From: RUG572 sp964386385
Lineage (GTDB): Bacteria > Verrucomicrobiota > Kiritimatiellia > RFP12 > UBA1067
DNA length: 64,000 nucleotides
NCBI GenBank assembly: GCA_964386385.1
Contig: CAYLRN010000008.1
Coordinates: forward strand, 69,945 to 133,944
Reading direction: 5' to 3'
Below, piece by piece: positions 42,186 to 50,376 of the stretch (within the stretch, counting starts at the first letter, position 1; each line of letters opens with the position of its first letter). The notes under the pieces were generated by a model. That model searched no databases. It was not told the DNA's origin and worked only from the letters and a program-made list of their open reading frames with translations. The translations under genes and the position numbers were made by a program.

Positions 42186-44098
42186 CGCCGCCCGACGTCG
42201 GTGCGCTCTTCAAGCCGCCGCTTAAGGACGGCGCGGGGGTGAAAGCCGGAATCCGCGAATCGGTTCGCGTCCTATGCGGGTTCTACCGCGACCATGCGCG
42301 GCTTATGGCTGCCGACCTCGTCTGCCGCGTGGCGCGGAGCGGACTTCAGCTGCTCGTGCCGGTCGTCGCGCTCAAGGTCTTCCAGGTCTATCTGCCGGAC
42401 GGCGACCTGGCAGCGACCGGGCGGGCGGCGATGGCGTTCGCCGCGCTCGCGGCGATGTCGGCGGCGTTCGAGTGGGGCGGGACGATCTGCGGGCAGAAAC
42501 TCGGCTTCCGCATCGAGGCGGAGATGCGCGAGCGGCTTTTCGACCACGTTCAGCGTCTGCCGTTCGCGTACTTCGACCGTACGAAGACGGGCGAGATCCT
42601 GAGCCGCATCACGGGCGACCTTCGTCAAGTGGGGTCGACCGCCCACCTGATGCCGGAGGCGCTTGTGGAGATTGCGCTGATGCTGACCGGTTCGTTCGCG
42701 GTGATGTTCTCGCTCAACGCGGCGCTTGCGGCGTGGACGCTTCTTCCGGTGCCGTTCATTCTCGTGTTCGCCGGTGCGTTCCAGAAGCGCATCCACGCAA
42801 CCTGGCGCGGCAACCGCCGCGAGGCCGCCGCGTTCGCCGCGCACGTCGAGAACGCAGTGCAGGGGATACGCGAAGTCAAGAGCTTCACGTGCGAGGACCG
42901 CGAGAGGGCGGCGTTCCGGCGTGTGAACGACCGGTTCCGCCTCTCGTTCGAGAGGATGTCGTCGCTCTACGCGCCGCTCAACTCCGGCACGCAGCTGATG
43001 CTGGAAGGGTATTCGCTCATGTACATCGCGCTCGGCGCGTGGATGGCGGCGCACGGGTCGACGACGGTCGGACAGGTCTTCGCGTTCTACATGTATTCGC
43101 GCTACGTCACGACGCCGATGATGCGAGTCGTCAATTTTCTCGACATGTTCCAGCAGGGAATCGTCGGCTGCCGCCGGTATCTCGAAGTGCTGAAGGAGCC
43201 GCCGGAGGAGGACGGCAGACGTAATCCGGTGGCGGACGGCAAGGCGGAACGTCACATCGGCGAGTTGCGCGAAGACGGCATTTCCGCAGGGCGGATCGAG
43301 TTCCGCGGCGTCCGCTTCCGCTATCCTGGGACGGAGAAGGACGTGCTGGACATACCGGAGTTCACGATTCCCGCCGGGAGCGTCTGCGCGTTCGTCGGGC
43401 CGTCAGGCGGTGGGAAGTCGACAGCCGCCGCGCTGATTCCGCGCTTCTACGACCCAACGGAGGGGCGTATCCTGATCGACGGACGCGACACGGCGGAGAT
43501 TCCGAAGAGGACGCTCCGCTCCGCCATCGGCATGGTGGCGCAGCGTCCGTTCCTCTTCGACGGCACGATACGCGAAAACCTGATGCTCGGCCTTGCGGAC
43601 GCGGGGGCGGATTCTGCTGAACCGTGCAATGGACAGGCGTCTGACCGGCATTCCGGTAGGGCGCGACGTCCTCGTCGCGCCGAACTGGACGCTCGGTTCA
43701 TGTCGGCTCTTGCCGATGCCAACCTGGCGGAATTTGTTCGTGAACTGCCGGACGGCCTTGACACGGAGGTCGGCGAACGCGGAGTGCGCCTTTCGGGCGG
43801 ACAGGCCCAGCGCATCGCCATCGCCCGCGTGTTCCTGAAGGATCCGGCGATCCTCATCCTGGACGAGGCGACGAGCGCGCTCGACACGTTCGCCGAGGCG
43901 GCGGTGCAGGATGCGCTCGGACGCCTTGCGCGGGGGCGGACGACGATCGTCATCGCGCACCGGCTCACGACGATTCGCCGCGCGACGGAGATCTGCTATC
44001 TCGAACGCGGGCGCATAGTCGAATCCGGTTCGCATGGGGAACTTCTCGCCCTCAACGGACGCTACCGCGCACTCCTCGCCGTCGCCTCCGGCCAGTAA
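42182..44098 (+). CDS. ABC exporter-type transporter (fused TMD-NBD) with inserted segment
   Basis: 638 residues. Six membrane segments in the first 330 residues include the DHVQRLPFAYFDRTKTGEIL coupling helix of type IV exporters. The NBD has Walker A GPSGGGKST (about 406), AQRPFLFDGTIRENL (Q-loop and Pro-loop), signature LSGGQAQR (about 538), LILDEATSALD and the H-loop IAHRLTT. Between LGLADAGAD and LMSALADAN-type sequence (FMSALADANL) about 30 extra residues occur, part encoded by the palindrome at 43655; other exporters lack an insert here. In this operon it could export a haem product or act independently. Only one half-transporter is present, so it would be a homodimer. Confidence 0.88.
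   Translation: MTPPDVGALFKPPLKDGAGVKAGIRESVRVLCGFYRDHARLMAADLVCRVARSGLQLLVPVVALKVFQVYLPDGDLAATGRAAMAFAALAAMSAAFEWGGTICGQKLGFRIEAEMRERLFDHVQRLPFAYFDRTKTGEILSRITGDLRQVGSTAHLMPEALVEIALMLTGSFAVMFSLNAALAAWTLLPVPFILVFAGAFQKRIHATWRGNRREAAAFAAHVENAVQGIREVKSFTCEDRERAAFRRVNDRFRLSFERMSSLYAPLNSGTQLMLEGYSLMYIALGAWMAAHGSTTVGQVFAFYMYSRYVTTPMMRVVNFLDMFQQGIVGCRRYLEVLKEPPEEDGRRNPVADGKAERHIGELREDGISAGRIEFRGVRFRYPGTEKDVLDIPEFTIPAGSVCAFVGPSGGGKSTAAALIPRFYDPTEGRILIDGRDTAEIPKRTLRSAIGMVAQRPFLFDGTIRENLMLGLADAGADSAEPCNGQASDRHSGRARRPRRAELDARFMSALADANLAEFVRELPDGLDTEVGERGVRLSGGQAQRIAIARVFLKDPAILILDEATSALDTFAEAAVQDALGRLARGRTTIVIAHRLTTIRRATEICYLERGRIVESGSHGELLALNGRYRALLAVASGQ
43655..43682 (+). repeat. In-frame coding palindrome, copy D (variant)
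   Basis: GGTAGGGCGCGACGTCCTCG continues with TCGCGCCG; arms GGCGCGACG and CGTCGCGCC. It keeps the GGTAGGGCG head but has a different stem. It encodes GRARRPRRA in the nucleotide-binding domain of the exporter. Confidence 0.8.
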
Positions 44099-44112
44099 CG
44101 TGGATTGCCATT

Positions 44113-44920
44113 CTATTCTTCTATGTGCGAAAAACTGGTCGATGAACTGATGGCAGCATCCGAAAACCGGCACAGCGTGGACACCAGACAGTCGATTTTC
44201 CGCTCGTCAGACAGTGCATTGGAAAGGAGCGGCAGCAAGGGAGACCTGAAACCGATGATTGGATCTATGAATCGTAGTTTTCCGTTGTCGTCAACGAGGA
44301 CGTTGTCCCCATCCTGTCCGACGTCGGTGACAAACGCATAGTCATTTCCGAAGCAGTACCGGCCTTCTGCGCAAAATCCCATCTGGCGCAGATGTTCCGA
44401 TATCTGGATGTCGTCCGGACGCATATCGGAGCGGACTGCCTGCTGCCTGAAAACAAGACGCGCTTCGCCGCAGCTCTCGCTCACGCCGAGATATTCCAGC
44501 CGGCAATCGTGGAACAGGATGTTGTGGACAACGTGTCGAACAGCACGTGCTCTGGCGAATGCTTTTTTAGGTGGAGTTTTGCGAATGGATTTTTGATTTT
44601 GTAATAAACTTGGTCTTTCTGCACCATCCGCACGTCGCTTTCGCCTGTGCGGATCGTATAGCGTGTCCCTGGAACTTCGGCGATTTCGATAAACTGTCCG
44701 ATTCGCCTGGCGGCGGCGATTAGCGCATTGCTCTTTTGGCGTATCGGATCCGTCTGCATCTCCCAAGGATCTCGGCTTCGTTCATCGGCGCACGCTCGCG
44801 CAAGCACTCTAATACGGCCGACATCAGATACGGCCTGGTCGCGGATGGACGAGAATGGATGAACGTCTCCACGCTCTCGTCCACTCCTTCCAGGTACAGA
44901 CCTTGGATCTCCTCCTGCAT
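44113..44920 (-). pseudogene. Broken kinase-like domain of polyvalent proteins
   Basis: Three consecutive reading frames carry pieces of one protein. The first (from ATG 44920) reads MQEEIQGLYLEGVDESVETF; a shift near 44740-44760 leads to DPIRQKSNALIAAARRIGQF and KDQVYYKIKNPFAKLHLK; a second shift near 44520-44540 leads to NILFHDCRLEYLGVSE, RPDDIQISEHLRQMGF and DNVLVDDNGKLRFIDPIIGF. The latter motifs match the Ser/Thr/Tyr kinase domain of polyvalent proteins carried by phages and conjugative elements. With two frameshifts it is not functional. It is convergent with the exporter operon and AT-richer, marking the start of the accessory region. Confidence 0.72.
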
Positions 44921-45063
44921 GACAAATTCCTTTCAGCAGACTAAAGATGGAACCGATGAATTTCACGGGCGCGACCGTATGTTGTTTTTCACCATGGCTC
45001 GATGACGGCTTCGTAAATAAAACTGTAGATATTCTACCACATTTCAGGTATGCCGTGTGCGGT

Positions 45064-45171
45064 CTACGTCTGCGGAGAGCCGAAATCCAGTCTCGGCAGG
45101 GAGGCGACGATCTTCTGCGTCTCGACGCTCATCCGGATCACGCGGGAGAGGAGGTCGAGGACGTAGCAATG
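45064..45171 (-). pseudogene. C-terminal remnant of a type ISP restriction enzyme
   Basis: The last 36 codons of an open frame read YVLDLLSRVIRMSVETQKIV then ASLPRLDFGSPQT. They align with the C-terminus of the type ISP gene at 62766 (YILDLVRRIVTVSLKTLDVV, AALPKLDFAPLQT). Sequence upstream of about 45175 is unrelated, so only the tail survives. Bases 44921-45063 hold a minus-strand TGGTAGAAT -10 box (45031-45038) and nothing else recognised. Confidence 0.7.
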
Positions 45172-45317
45172 CACCGCACCCTCCGGCTGCGGCTGGACAA
45201 ATTGAAAGGCACAATCCTGATATCGCGCCCCAGCCATACCTGCAACAACATCACCTCCGCTTAAGGCGGACGTTCTCATCAGGGTCAAGAGAAAGGCCGT
45301 TTCGCGCAATGCCGCTT

Positions 45318-45328
45318 TGTGGTATAAT
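45318..45328 (+). promoter_or_regulatory. Extended -10 promoter of the methylase/endonuclease operon
   Basis: TGTGGTATAAT ends at 45328 with perfect TATAAT (45323-45328). Transcription would start near 45335, giving a leader of about 300 bases with the structures described at 45438-45583. Confidence 0.55.
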
Positions 45329-45437
45329 CCTCGGCGTTCTGCGCAAGGCGGCAAGGCCGCTTCGCGCGGGACCGGACGCGGCGGGGAGAAATCCGCCGCG
45401 ACGAAAGGCAATTTGGCATCAACGCCAGCAAGTCGTT

Positions 45438-45583
45438 CTCCAGAAATACTACCACTATTTCATATCCTGAACGGCATGTCGGTGGAGGTGCGCCCATATG
45501 GGCGCACTTCCTCTTTCATGTATTCAGGTAGGCCTGTGGTAGGGCTTCTGGAGAGTACATGAAAGAGGAAGCGCGCTCTTTTT
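45438..45583 (+). promoter_or_regulatory. Attenuator-like leader with mutually exclusive helices
   Basis: Segment A (45438-45455, CTCCAGAAATACTACCAC) pairs with D (45536-45553, GTGGTAGGGCTTCTGGAG) over 7 plus 8 base pairs. Segment C (45507-45522, CTTCCTCTTTCATGTA) pairs perfectly over 16 base pairs with E (45556-45571). Because the order is A-C-D-E, the A:D and C:E helices cannot both form in a nested fold. A perfect 20-base palindrome, GTGCGCCCATATGGGCGCAC, lies between A and C at 45488-45507. C:E is followed by a T-run, so it reads as terminator with A:D as antiterminator. No known riboswitch consensus is recognised. Confidence 0.5.
45501..45583 (+). terminator. Candidate intrinsic terminator in the leader
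   Basis: The 16-base-pair stem 45507-45522/45556-45571 extends by four or five more pairs after one mismatch (45501-45505 with 45573-45577) and is followed by CTTTTT (45578-45583). The loop is long (33 bases), which lowers confidence. Confidence 0.45.
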
Positions 45584-45636
45584 CGTGCATCGGAATCGTC
45601 CGACGAAGTTATCTGCGCCGGAGACGATGCACGACA

Positions 45637-47298
45637 ATGCGTTCACGCGGAAAGAATGGGGACATCCCATGGCAGACAACGTTCAGCGACCTGTTTGAGG
45701 TTCGCCAGCCATGCCCGGATGCAGAGTGGAAATTCCCGCTCCGCGACATCGCGGATGAAGGAACCGGTTCTGGCATAGACCTCGCCTACGACCGCGAACG
45801 GTATCTCCACGACGTCGTTGAAACTGGACTCTCCGAGACGTGGAACCGCATCTGCCGTTGGACGCTCGCGAATGGCGGCAGCGTAAACCCCTTTCTCTCC
45901 GTCGACGGCTTCGGCGAACTGTACGAGGAAGGGCTTGCCCTCTGCGACAAAAACGAAAAGAAGACGGCAGGGCAGTACTACACTCCGCCAGACGTCGCGG
46001 ACTTGATGGCGGAATGGTTCGATCGCCTTGACGGAGACGCCGTCTGCGACGTCGGATGCGGGGTCGGCAACCTGACGCTGGCGTACTTCCGTAGAATCGG
46101 ACACGACAGGGCGAAAGAGATTCTGAAGCGCGGGCTTCTCCATCTCTATGACGTGGACGAGACGGCTCTGACAATCTGCATGACGACAATCGCCGTCAAG
46201 TATGGACTGGAGTTCATCGTCCGGATGCACGCATACGCTGCTGACTTCCTCGACGCGGGCGTGTTCCTTCCGCAGAACTGCAAGATCATATCGAATCCGC
46301 CCTACGCGGCGGTGAAGGAGATTCCGGACACATGGCGGCGGACGGACGTCGTGATGTCGTCGAAGGAGCTCTACGCCGCGTTTCTTGAGAAGATTCTTCT
46401 CCAGAGCCGGGCGTCAGTTGTCATCACACCGTACAGTTTCATCGGCGGCGCGAAGTTTCTTCCGCTGCGTCGCGTCATGAACGGGTTCTGCGGCTTTGTC
46501 GTATCGTTCGACAACGTCCCCGGCGCGATTTTCAACGGCAGGAAGCACGGCACGTTCAACTCGAACATGGGGAATTCCGTAAGGGCGGCAATCACGGTCG
46601 TGGAGGGCGGAAAGCGCACAATGGGATTCAGATTCAGTCCGCCCATCAGGTTCAAGGGGCGAGAACGGAAGGAACTGCTGACGTGTGAACGGCTTGAAAC
46701 GTTCGTCGGGCGGCGGCGGCAGACCGTGACGCCGGCGCGGCCGATGTTCGCGAAATGCGACAGGCGGCTTGAGTATATACTTGAAGCGTGGGATGGCAAA
46801 AGCCACGCGAACCTTGGGGACTTCGTTTCGGAGGACGGCACACACCGCCTCTATGTGCCAAACTCGTGCCGGTATTACACTACGGCGGTTGACGTGCCGC
46901 TTTCGCGCAAGGGGCAGATGACTCTGCGGTTTCGCGACGAAGATGCGTTCTGGTATGCCATGGCGATGGTCAACTCGTCTTTCGCGTACTGGCACTGGCG
47001 GCTTTACGACGGCGGCATTACGTATCCGTCCGGACTTCTGATGAGGATGCCTGTTTTCATGGACGCGCTTTCACGCGAGGACCTTGACTTCTTCCGAAAA
47101 ATCGGGCGTGAGATGATGGAGACGGCGAAGTCGTTCGCGGTCGTCAAGGCGAACGTCGGGATGCAGGAGAACGTGAAGTTCCCGCGAACCTGCAGGGACA
47201 GGCTGAATCGCAGGCTTCTTGACTCGCTGGGAATCTCCGACGACGAGAGCGTCTTCGACATAGTCCATTCGAACACGGCACTGGAGGTGAACGCATGA
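45637..47298 (+). CDS. N6-adenine DNA methyltransferase of a type II restriction system
   Basis: 553 residues from ATG 45637; an in-frame ATG at 45559 lies inside the terminator-like stem and would add 26 unlikely residues. Motif X KTAGQYYTPPDVADLMAEWF (about 108-127), motif I AVCDVGCGVGNLTL, and motif IV KIISNPPYAAV (about 210) are intact. The second half (RLYVPNSCRYYTTAVDVP, AMVNSSFAYWHWRLYDGG, YPSGLLMRMPV) looks like a type IIG/Eco57I-style target-recognition domain. It methylates adenine in the host sites. The next gene overlaps by ATGA and should encode the cognate endonuclease. Confidence 0.88.
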   Translation: MRSRGKNGDIPWQTTFSDLFEVRQPCPDAEWKFPLRDIADEGTGSGIDLAYDRERYLHDVVETGLSETWNRICRWTLANGGSVNPFLSVDGFGELYEEGLALCDKNEKKTAGQYYTPPDVADLMAEWFDRLDGDAVCDVGCGVGNLTLAYFRRIGHDRAKEILKRGLLHLYDVDETALTICMTTIAVKYGLEFIVRMHAYAADFLDAGVFLPQNCKIISNPPYAAVKEIPDTWRRTDVVMSSKELYAAFLEKILLQSRASVVITPYSFIGGAKFLPLRRVMNGFCGFVVSFDNVPGAIFNGRKHGTFNSNMGNSVRAAITVVEGGKRTMGFRFSPPIRFKGRERKELLTCERLETFVGRRRQTVTPARPMFAKCDRRLEYILEAWDGKSHANLGDFVSEDGTHRLYVPNSCRYYTTAVDVPLSRKGQMTLRFRDEDAFWYAMAMVNSSFAYWHWRLYDGGITYPSGLLMRMPVFMDALSREDLDFFRKIGREMMETAKSFAVVKANVGMQENVKFPRTCRDRLNRRLLDSLGISDDESVFDIVHSNTALEVNA

Positions 47299-48440
47299 AG
47301 GCAGACATTCCGCTGACGTTTGCGCAGCGCGAGATAATGTCCGAGTTCTACAACGCCGGGCGGGAGCGCGTCCTGCTCGACAAGAGCGAACGGATGGGGC
47401 TGTGGAAGATGGTGAAAGGCGGCGGAGTCCCTTCCGACATGATGCGCCGATTCGACAGCGAATGCCCTGCGCTTGCCCACCAGATACGGAAGCATGGATC
47501 GGACGGCGGCAACGTCCAGTCGGCCGTCTTCAGCGAGTGCGTGTACGCACAGGCTCTTGCGAATGTCTTCGCGCTTCCAGTGTTCATGAACTGTCTGCAG
47601 GACGCCTCGTTCCTGCCTTCCTCGGTAGTTCGGCTGCTGGACTCCTACTGCCTCGTTCCGCGCTACGCCTACGTCGGGGCCGACGGGCGGCGCATGCTCA
47701 TACAGGCCGGAGGATGCGGCGGCGTGGACAGCGCACTCATCACCGTGATCGACTTCAAGGTGTTCACGATAGAGTTCAAGGAGCCTGGCGCGAAGACGAG
47801 CGAACCCGACCTGCCGAAGTACGGCGAGGACGGACTGCTTCGGGTGACAGAGGCGTTCCTGTCGCGATACCCGCAGTTCGGCCCGATGCTGTCGAAGCAG
47901 ACACAACTGAACTTCTTCGACGCGATGGGACACAACGTCAACGCATTCTCGTACGAAAGCGTGAACGTCGCCGTCACAAGCAACTACAACACGAAGAAGT
48001 TCGCGGACGTCGTCTGCACGGAAAGCGAGGAGGCGCACCTCGTCATGATACCGGTGAACCATGTCGAGGGATGGGCGCGGATAGAGGGCGAGATCCGCCC
48101 CGCCGGAAGAAACCACTACGCCGTGTGGACGCCGTGTGCCCTGCGCAGATTCCTGACGGAGGCCGGCGCGGCGGAGAATGAGGGAATCGTCACGATACCC
48201 GCAGAAAGGCTGAAAACGGTCGCACCGAGAGGAGGTCTGGGCGTGTCGCGCTACAAGATAAATCCGCTCTTCTTCGTGTTCGCGGAGGATTGCCTCGTAG
48301 CGGACGATGCCGCGAAGTTTCCGATTGACGCGGTACGCCAGCTGAACCCGACAATCGCAGGCAAGATGTTCTTCGAGGGTCTTCAGTACGACGACGTGCG
48401 CGGACACTACGCGCCGCAGTTTTCGGGGACGCGGATTTGA
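47295..48440 (+). CDS. Cognate type II restriction endonuclease
   Basis: 381 residues. The segment GGVDSALITVIDFKVFTIEFKEPGAKT (about 143-168) reads as a PD-(D/E)XK nuclease core: Asp in VDSAL or IDFK and the E-x-K of IEFKE. Regions before it (SGLWKMVKGGGV-type LWKMVKGGGVPSDMM, CVYAQALANVFALPVFM) and after it (HNVNAFSYESVNVAVTSNYN, ALRRFLTEAGA) are not recognised, as is normal for these fast-evolving enzymes. The four-base overlap with the methylase supports the pairing. Recognition sequence unknown. Confidence 0.75.
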   Translation: MKADIPLTFAQREIMSEFYNAGRERVLLDKSERMGLWKMVKGGGVPSDMMRRFDSECPALAHQIRKHGSDGGNVQSAVFSECVYAQALANVFALPVFMNCLQDASFLPSSVVRLLDSYCLVPRYAYVGADGRRMLIQAGGCGGVDSALITVIDFKVFTIEFKEPGAKTSEPDLPKYGEDGLLRVTEAFLSRYPQFGPMLSKQTQLNFFDAMGHNVNAFSYESVNVAVTSNYNTKKFADVVCTESEEAHLVMIPVNHVEGWARIEGEIRPAGRNHYAVWTPCALRRFLTEAGAAENEGIVTIPAERLKTVAPRGGLGVSRYKINPLFFVFAEDCLVADDAAKFPIDAVRQLNPTIAGKMFFEGLQYDDVRGHYAPQFSGTRI

Positions 48441-48466
48441 TATAATCGGCGGTTAGAGCAACCGCC
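48436..48466 (+). promoter_or_regulatory. Promoter with inverted repeat over the start site
   Basis: TATAAT (48441-48446) preceded by TGA lies at the end of the endonuclease gene. GGCGGTT (48448-48454), five bases, then AACCGCC (48460-48466) straddle the expected transcription start and end right before the ATG at 48467. This looks like an operator for a small DNA-binding protein. Confidence 0.45.
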
Positions 48467-48649
48467 ATGAAATACCGCGTCAGGATAACGGAGACATACA
48501 CGTACGAAAGAGAAATGGAGTGCGGAGACGAATCCGAACTCCAGGACGTCCTGCACGAGCAGATTCCGCCGCTCGTAGACATGGACAGGACGGCGATTGA
48601 GCGCATCCGCCGCGACGGCCTCGACTTCAGAAGCGAATTCGAGTGGTAG
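48467..48649 (+). CDS. DpnD/PcfM-like small protein
   Basis: 60 residues. KYRVRITETYTYEREMECGDESELQDVLHE resembles the start of DpnD/PcfM family proteins (PF14207), short beta-hairpin proteins often found next to restriction systems and on conjugative elements. The rest is short and acidic (IPPLVDMDRTAIERIRRDGLD). No ribosome site is visible; an inverted repeat abuts the ATG. A role in the neighbouring restriction system is plausible by position only. Confidence 0.5.
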   Translation: MKYRVRITETYTYEREMECGDESELQDVLHEQIPPLVDMDRTAIERIRRDGLDFRSEFEW

Positions 48650-48720
48650 AGTTTCGCCTATTGGATTGACTATGGCGCTGCATCGACATCGGTTAGTCTG
48701 CTTCGTCGCGCTGCCGCCTG

Positions 48721-48752
48721 CCCCTACACGAGTTTGCAAACTCGTGTAGGGG
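48721..48752. repeat. Perfect 32-bp palindrome
   Basis: CCCCTACACGAGTTTG is followed at once by its exact reverse complement. It lies between the DpnD-like gene and the cytosine methylase, whose ends converge here, and may act as a bidirectional terminator, though there is no T-tract. Confidence 0.85.
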
Positions 48753-48806
48753 TGATTCACGCGAAGATCGGCCTGTCAGAACGAGAACACGCGAAAGAGG
48801 CTCATG

Positions 48807-48876
48807 TCTCCGTGCCGCCGTAGAGCGGATTGACTTCCGCCACGGTCACCTTCCCGCGCACGTCCGCGCGGACATT
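48807..48876 (-). pseudogene. 70-bp RHS gene fragment
   Basis: About 58 of 68 bases match 56263-56332 inside the large RHS gene, in the same orientation (shared CGTGCCGCCGT and GATTGACTTCCG blocks). It ends just after the cytosine methylase stop and is not part of any longer frame. Confidence 0.7.
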
Positions 48877-48894
48877 CTGACATTGCGCCGGCAT

Positions 48895-50376
48895 CTACCC
48901 GAATACGCCCGTGGCGACGATGCTCCTTACCAGCTGCTCGACAACCGGGACGGACACGCTGTTGCCGATGAGCTTCATCCATCTTGACCGCGTGTCGGGA
49001 AGGATGAAGTCCGACGGAAAGCCCTGGACGCGGCAGGCCTCGCTTTTCGTGATGCGGCGATAGCGACCGGCCTTGTAGACCTCCTCTATGAACCGACGGC
49101 GGTACGTCTCCCTGTCCGTTGCCGCTATGGACAGGTCTGTGACGTAGTCGTTCGAGTCGCTTGCGACAAGCGTGGGGAAAATGTTCGAGGTCGGCAGGAA
49201 AACACGGTTCACCCCGAACAGCCCCGTGCTGATCTTCGTGTACCTGAAATCGTAGCGGACTTCATCGGCTTCGACGACGCCTTTTTCCACGAGCGCGGGA
49301 AGCACCCTGTCGAAACGGACTTTGGCCATCTTCAGTTTTCTGTCAGTGCCGAAGTTGTCGGGAACCAGACGTCCGTTCTCCGCATGTTCAACGACAAGCC
49401 GCTCCTGCTCCGTCAGGTCTGCGCAATCGGGCTGAACGACCTTGTAGCAGTACGTCTCGGGCTTGATTATTCCCTTGTCGCACAGACCGTCGATGTCGCC
49501 CTGTTCTATGGACGCGTCCAGTTTCCGGAAATGCACAAGCGACAGCGGGTTGCCGTCAAGTCTTCCGTAGTCGCGCCTGCGCCGGTTGCGGAGAAGGAGA
49601 AGGCATATCATCTTTTCCTTCGGCGTCGTGTCAAGGATGTCCCACGAATGGATCGTGGTGTCGCCGTTCCTGAGGTCGTTGAAGAGGAAATAGTCGTTGA
49701 AGCCGTTGTTGTTCGTCGAGAGGCTTGTGCGCCCCGGCCTGCCACTTGCGACTTCGCCGAAAAGGTCTCGTTCGGTTACGGCAGGATGGCAGACGACGCT
49801 TCTGCCTCCGTCCAGTATGTCGCACAGCCTGACCGCTCCACGCGATGTCTTCGGCAGCTGAAAGCGCTCATGGTGTCTTTTCTTCGCGAAGCCGATGACG
49901 TAGATCCTGACGCGACTCTGCGGAACGCCGTAGTCGAACGAGTTGAGGACATGGACGGAGGCGTGGTAGCCGGCCTCGGCGATCCGCCGCATGATGTAGC
50001 CGAGCGCGTCCCGGTTGCGCGGGTCCACCAGCCCCTTGACGTTCTCGAACAGAAACGCCTTTGGGCGCGACCTGTTGAGAAGGTGGAGTGCGTCGTTCCA
50101 CAGCTGGCCGCGGTCGTCGTCGAAGCCAAGATTGCGTCCGGCGATTGACCAGCTCTGGCATGGGACGCCGCCCGTCATGAAATCGTGCGGCGGAAGGTCG
50201 TCCAGTTTCGTTATGTCGCCGAAGTTCGTCTCCGCCGAATCGGCGTAGTTGGCCTCGTAGGCGGCAATGGCATCTGGATTGATTTCGCTGTAGCCAATCG
50301 TCACGCCTCCGTTGCGGGCCGCCGCAAGCCTAAATCCGCCAATCCCGGCAAAAAGGTCTATGTGCGTCCAGTTCAT
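48895..50376 (-). CDS. DNA (cytosine-5) methyltransferase
   Basis: 493 residues with the standard m5C motif order: I HIDLFAGIGGFRLA (about 4-17), II GYSEINPDAI, IV GGVPCQSWSIAG with catalytic Cys (about 73), VI FLFENVKGL, VIII QSRVRIYVIGFA, then a long target-recognition region (about 180-400), IX RRITKSEACRVQGFPSDF and X LIGNSVSVPVVEQLV. It is read from the same transcript as the TdeIII-like endonuclease (ATGA overlap at 50373-50376) and protects the host sites. The unusually long region between VIII and IX has a winged-helix-like LTEQERLVVEHAENGRLVPD part. Confidence 0.94.
   Translation of the reverse strand: MNWTHIDLFAGIGGFRLAAARNGGVTIGYSEINPDAIAAYEANYADSAETNFGDITKLDDLPPHDFMTGGVPCQSWSIAGRNLGFDDDRGQLWNDALHLLNRSRPKAFLFENVKGLVDPRNRDALGYIMRRIAEAGYHASVHVLNSFDYGVPQSRVRIYVIGFAKKRHHERFQLPKTSRGAVRLCDILDGGRSVVCHPAVTERDLFGEVASGRPGRTSLSTNNNGFNDYFLFNDLRNGDTTIHSWDILDTTPKEKMICLLLLRNRRRRDYGRLDGNPLSLVHFRKLDASIEQGDIDGLCDKGIIKPETYCYKVVQPDCADLTEQERLVVEHAENGRLVPDNFGTDRKLKMAKVRFDRVLPALVEKGVVEADEVRYDFRYTKISTGLFGVNRVFLPTSNIFPTLVASDSNDYVTDLSIAATDRETYRRRFIEEVYKAGRYRRITKSEACRVQGFPSDFILPDTRSRWMKLIGNSVSVPVVEQLVRSIVATGVFG

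Noticed and set aside
45559..45636. Methylase start at ATG 45559
   Set aside because: The ATG lies within the terminator-like stem and the added 26 residues are Arg/Cys-rich and unlike a methylase N-terminus; ATG 45637 preferred, though not proved.
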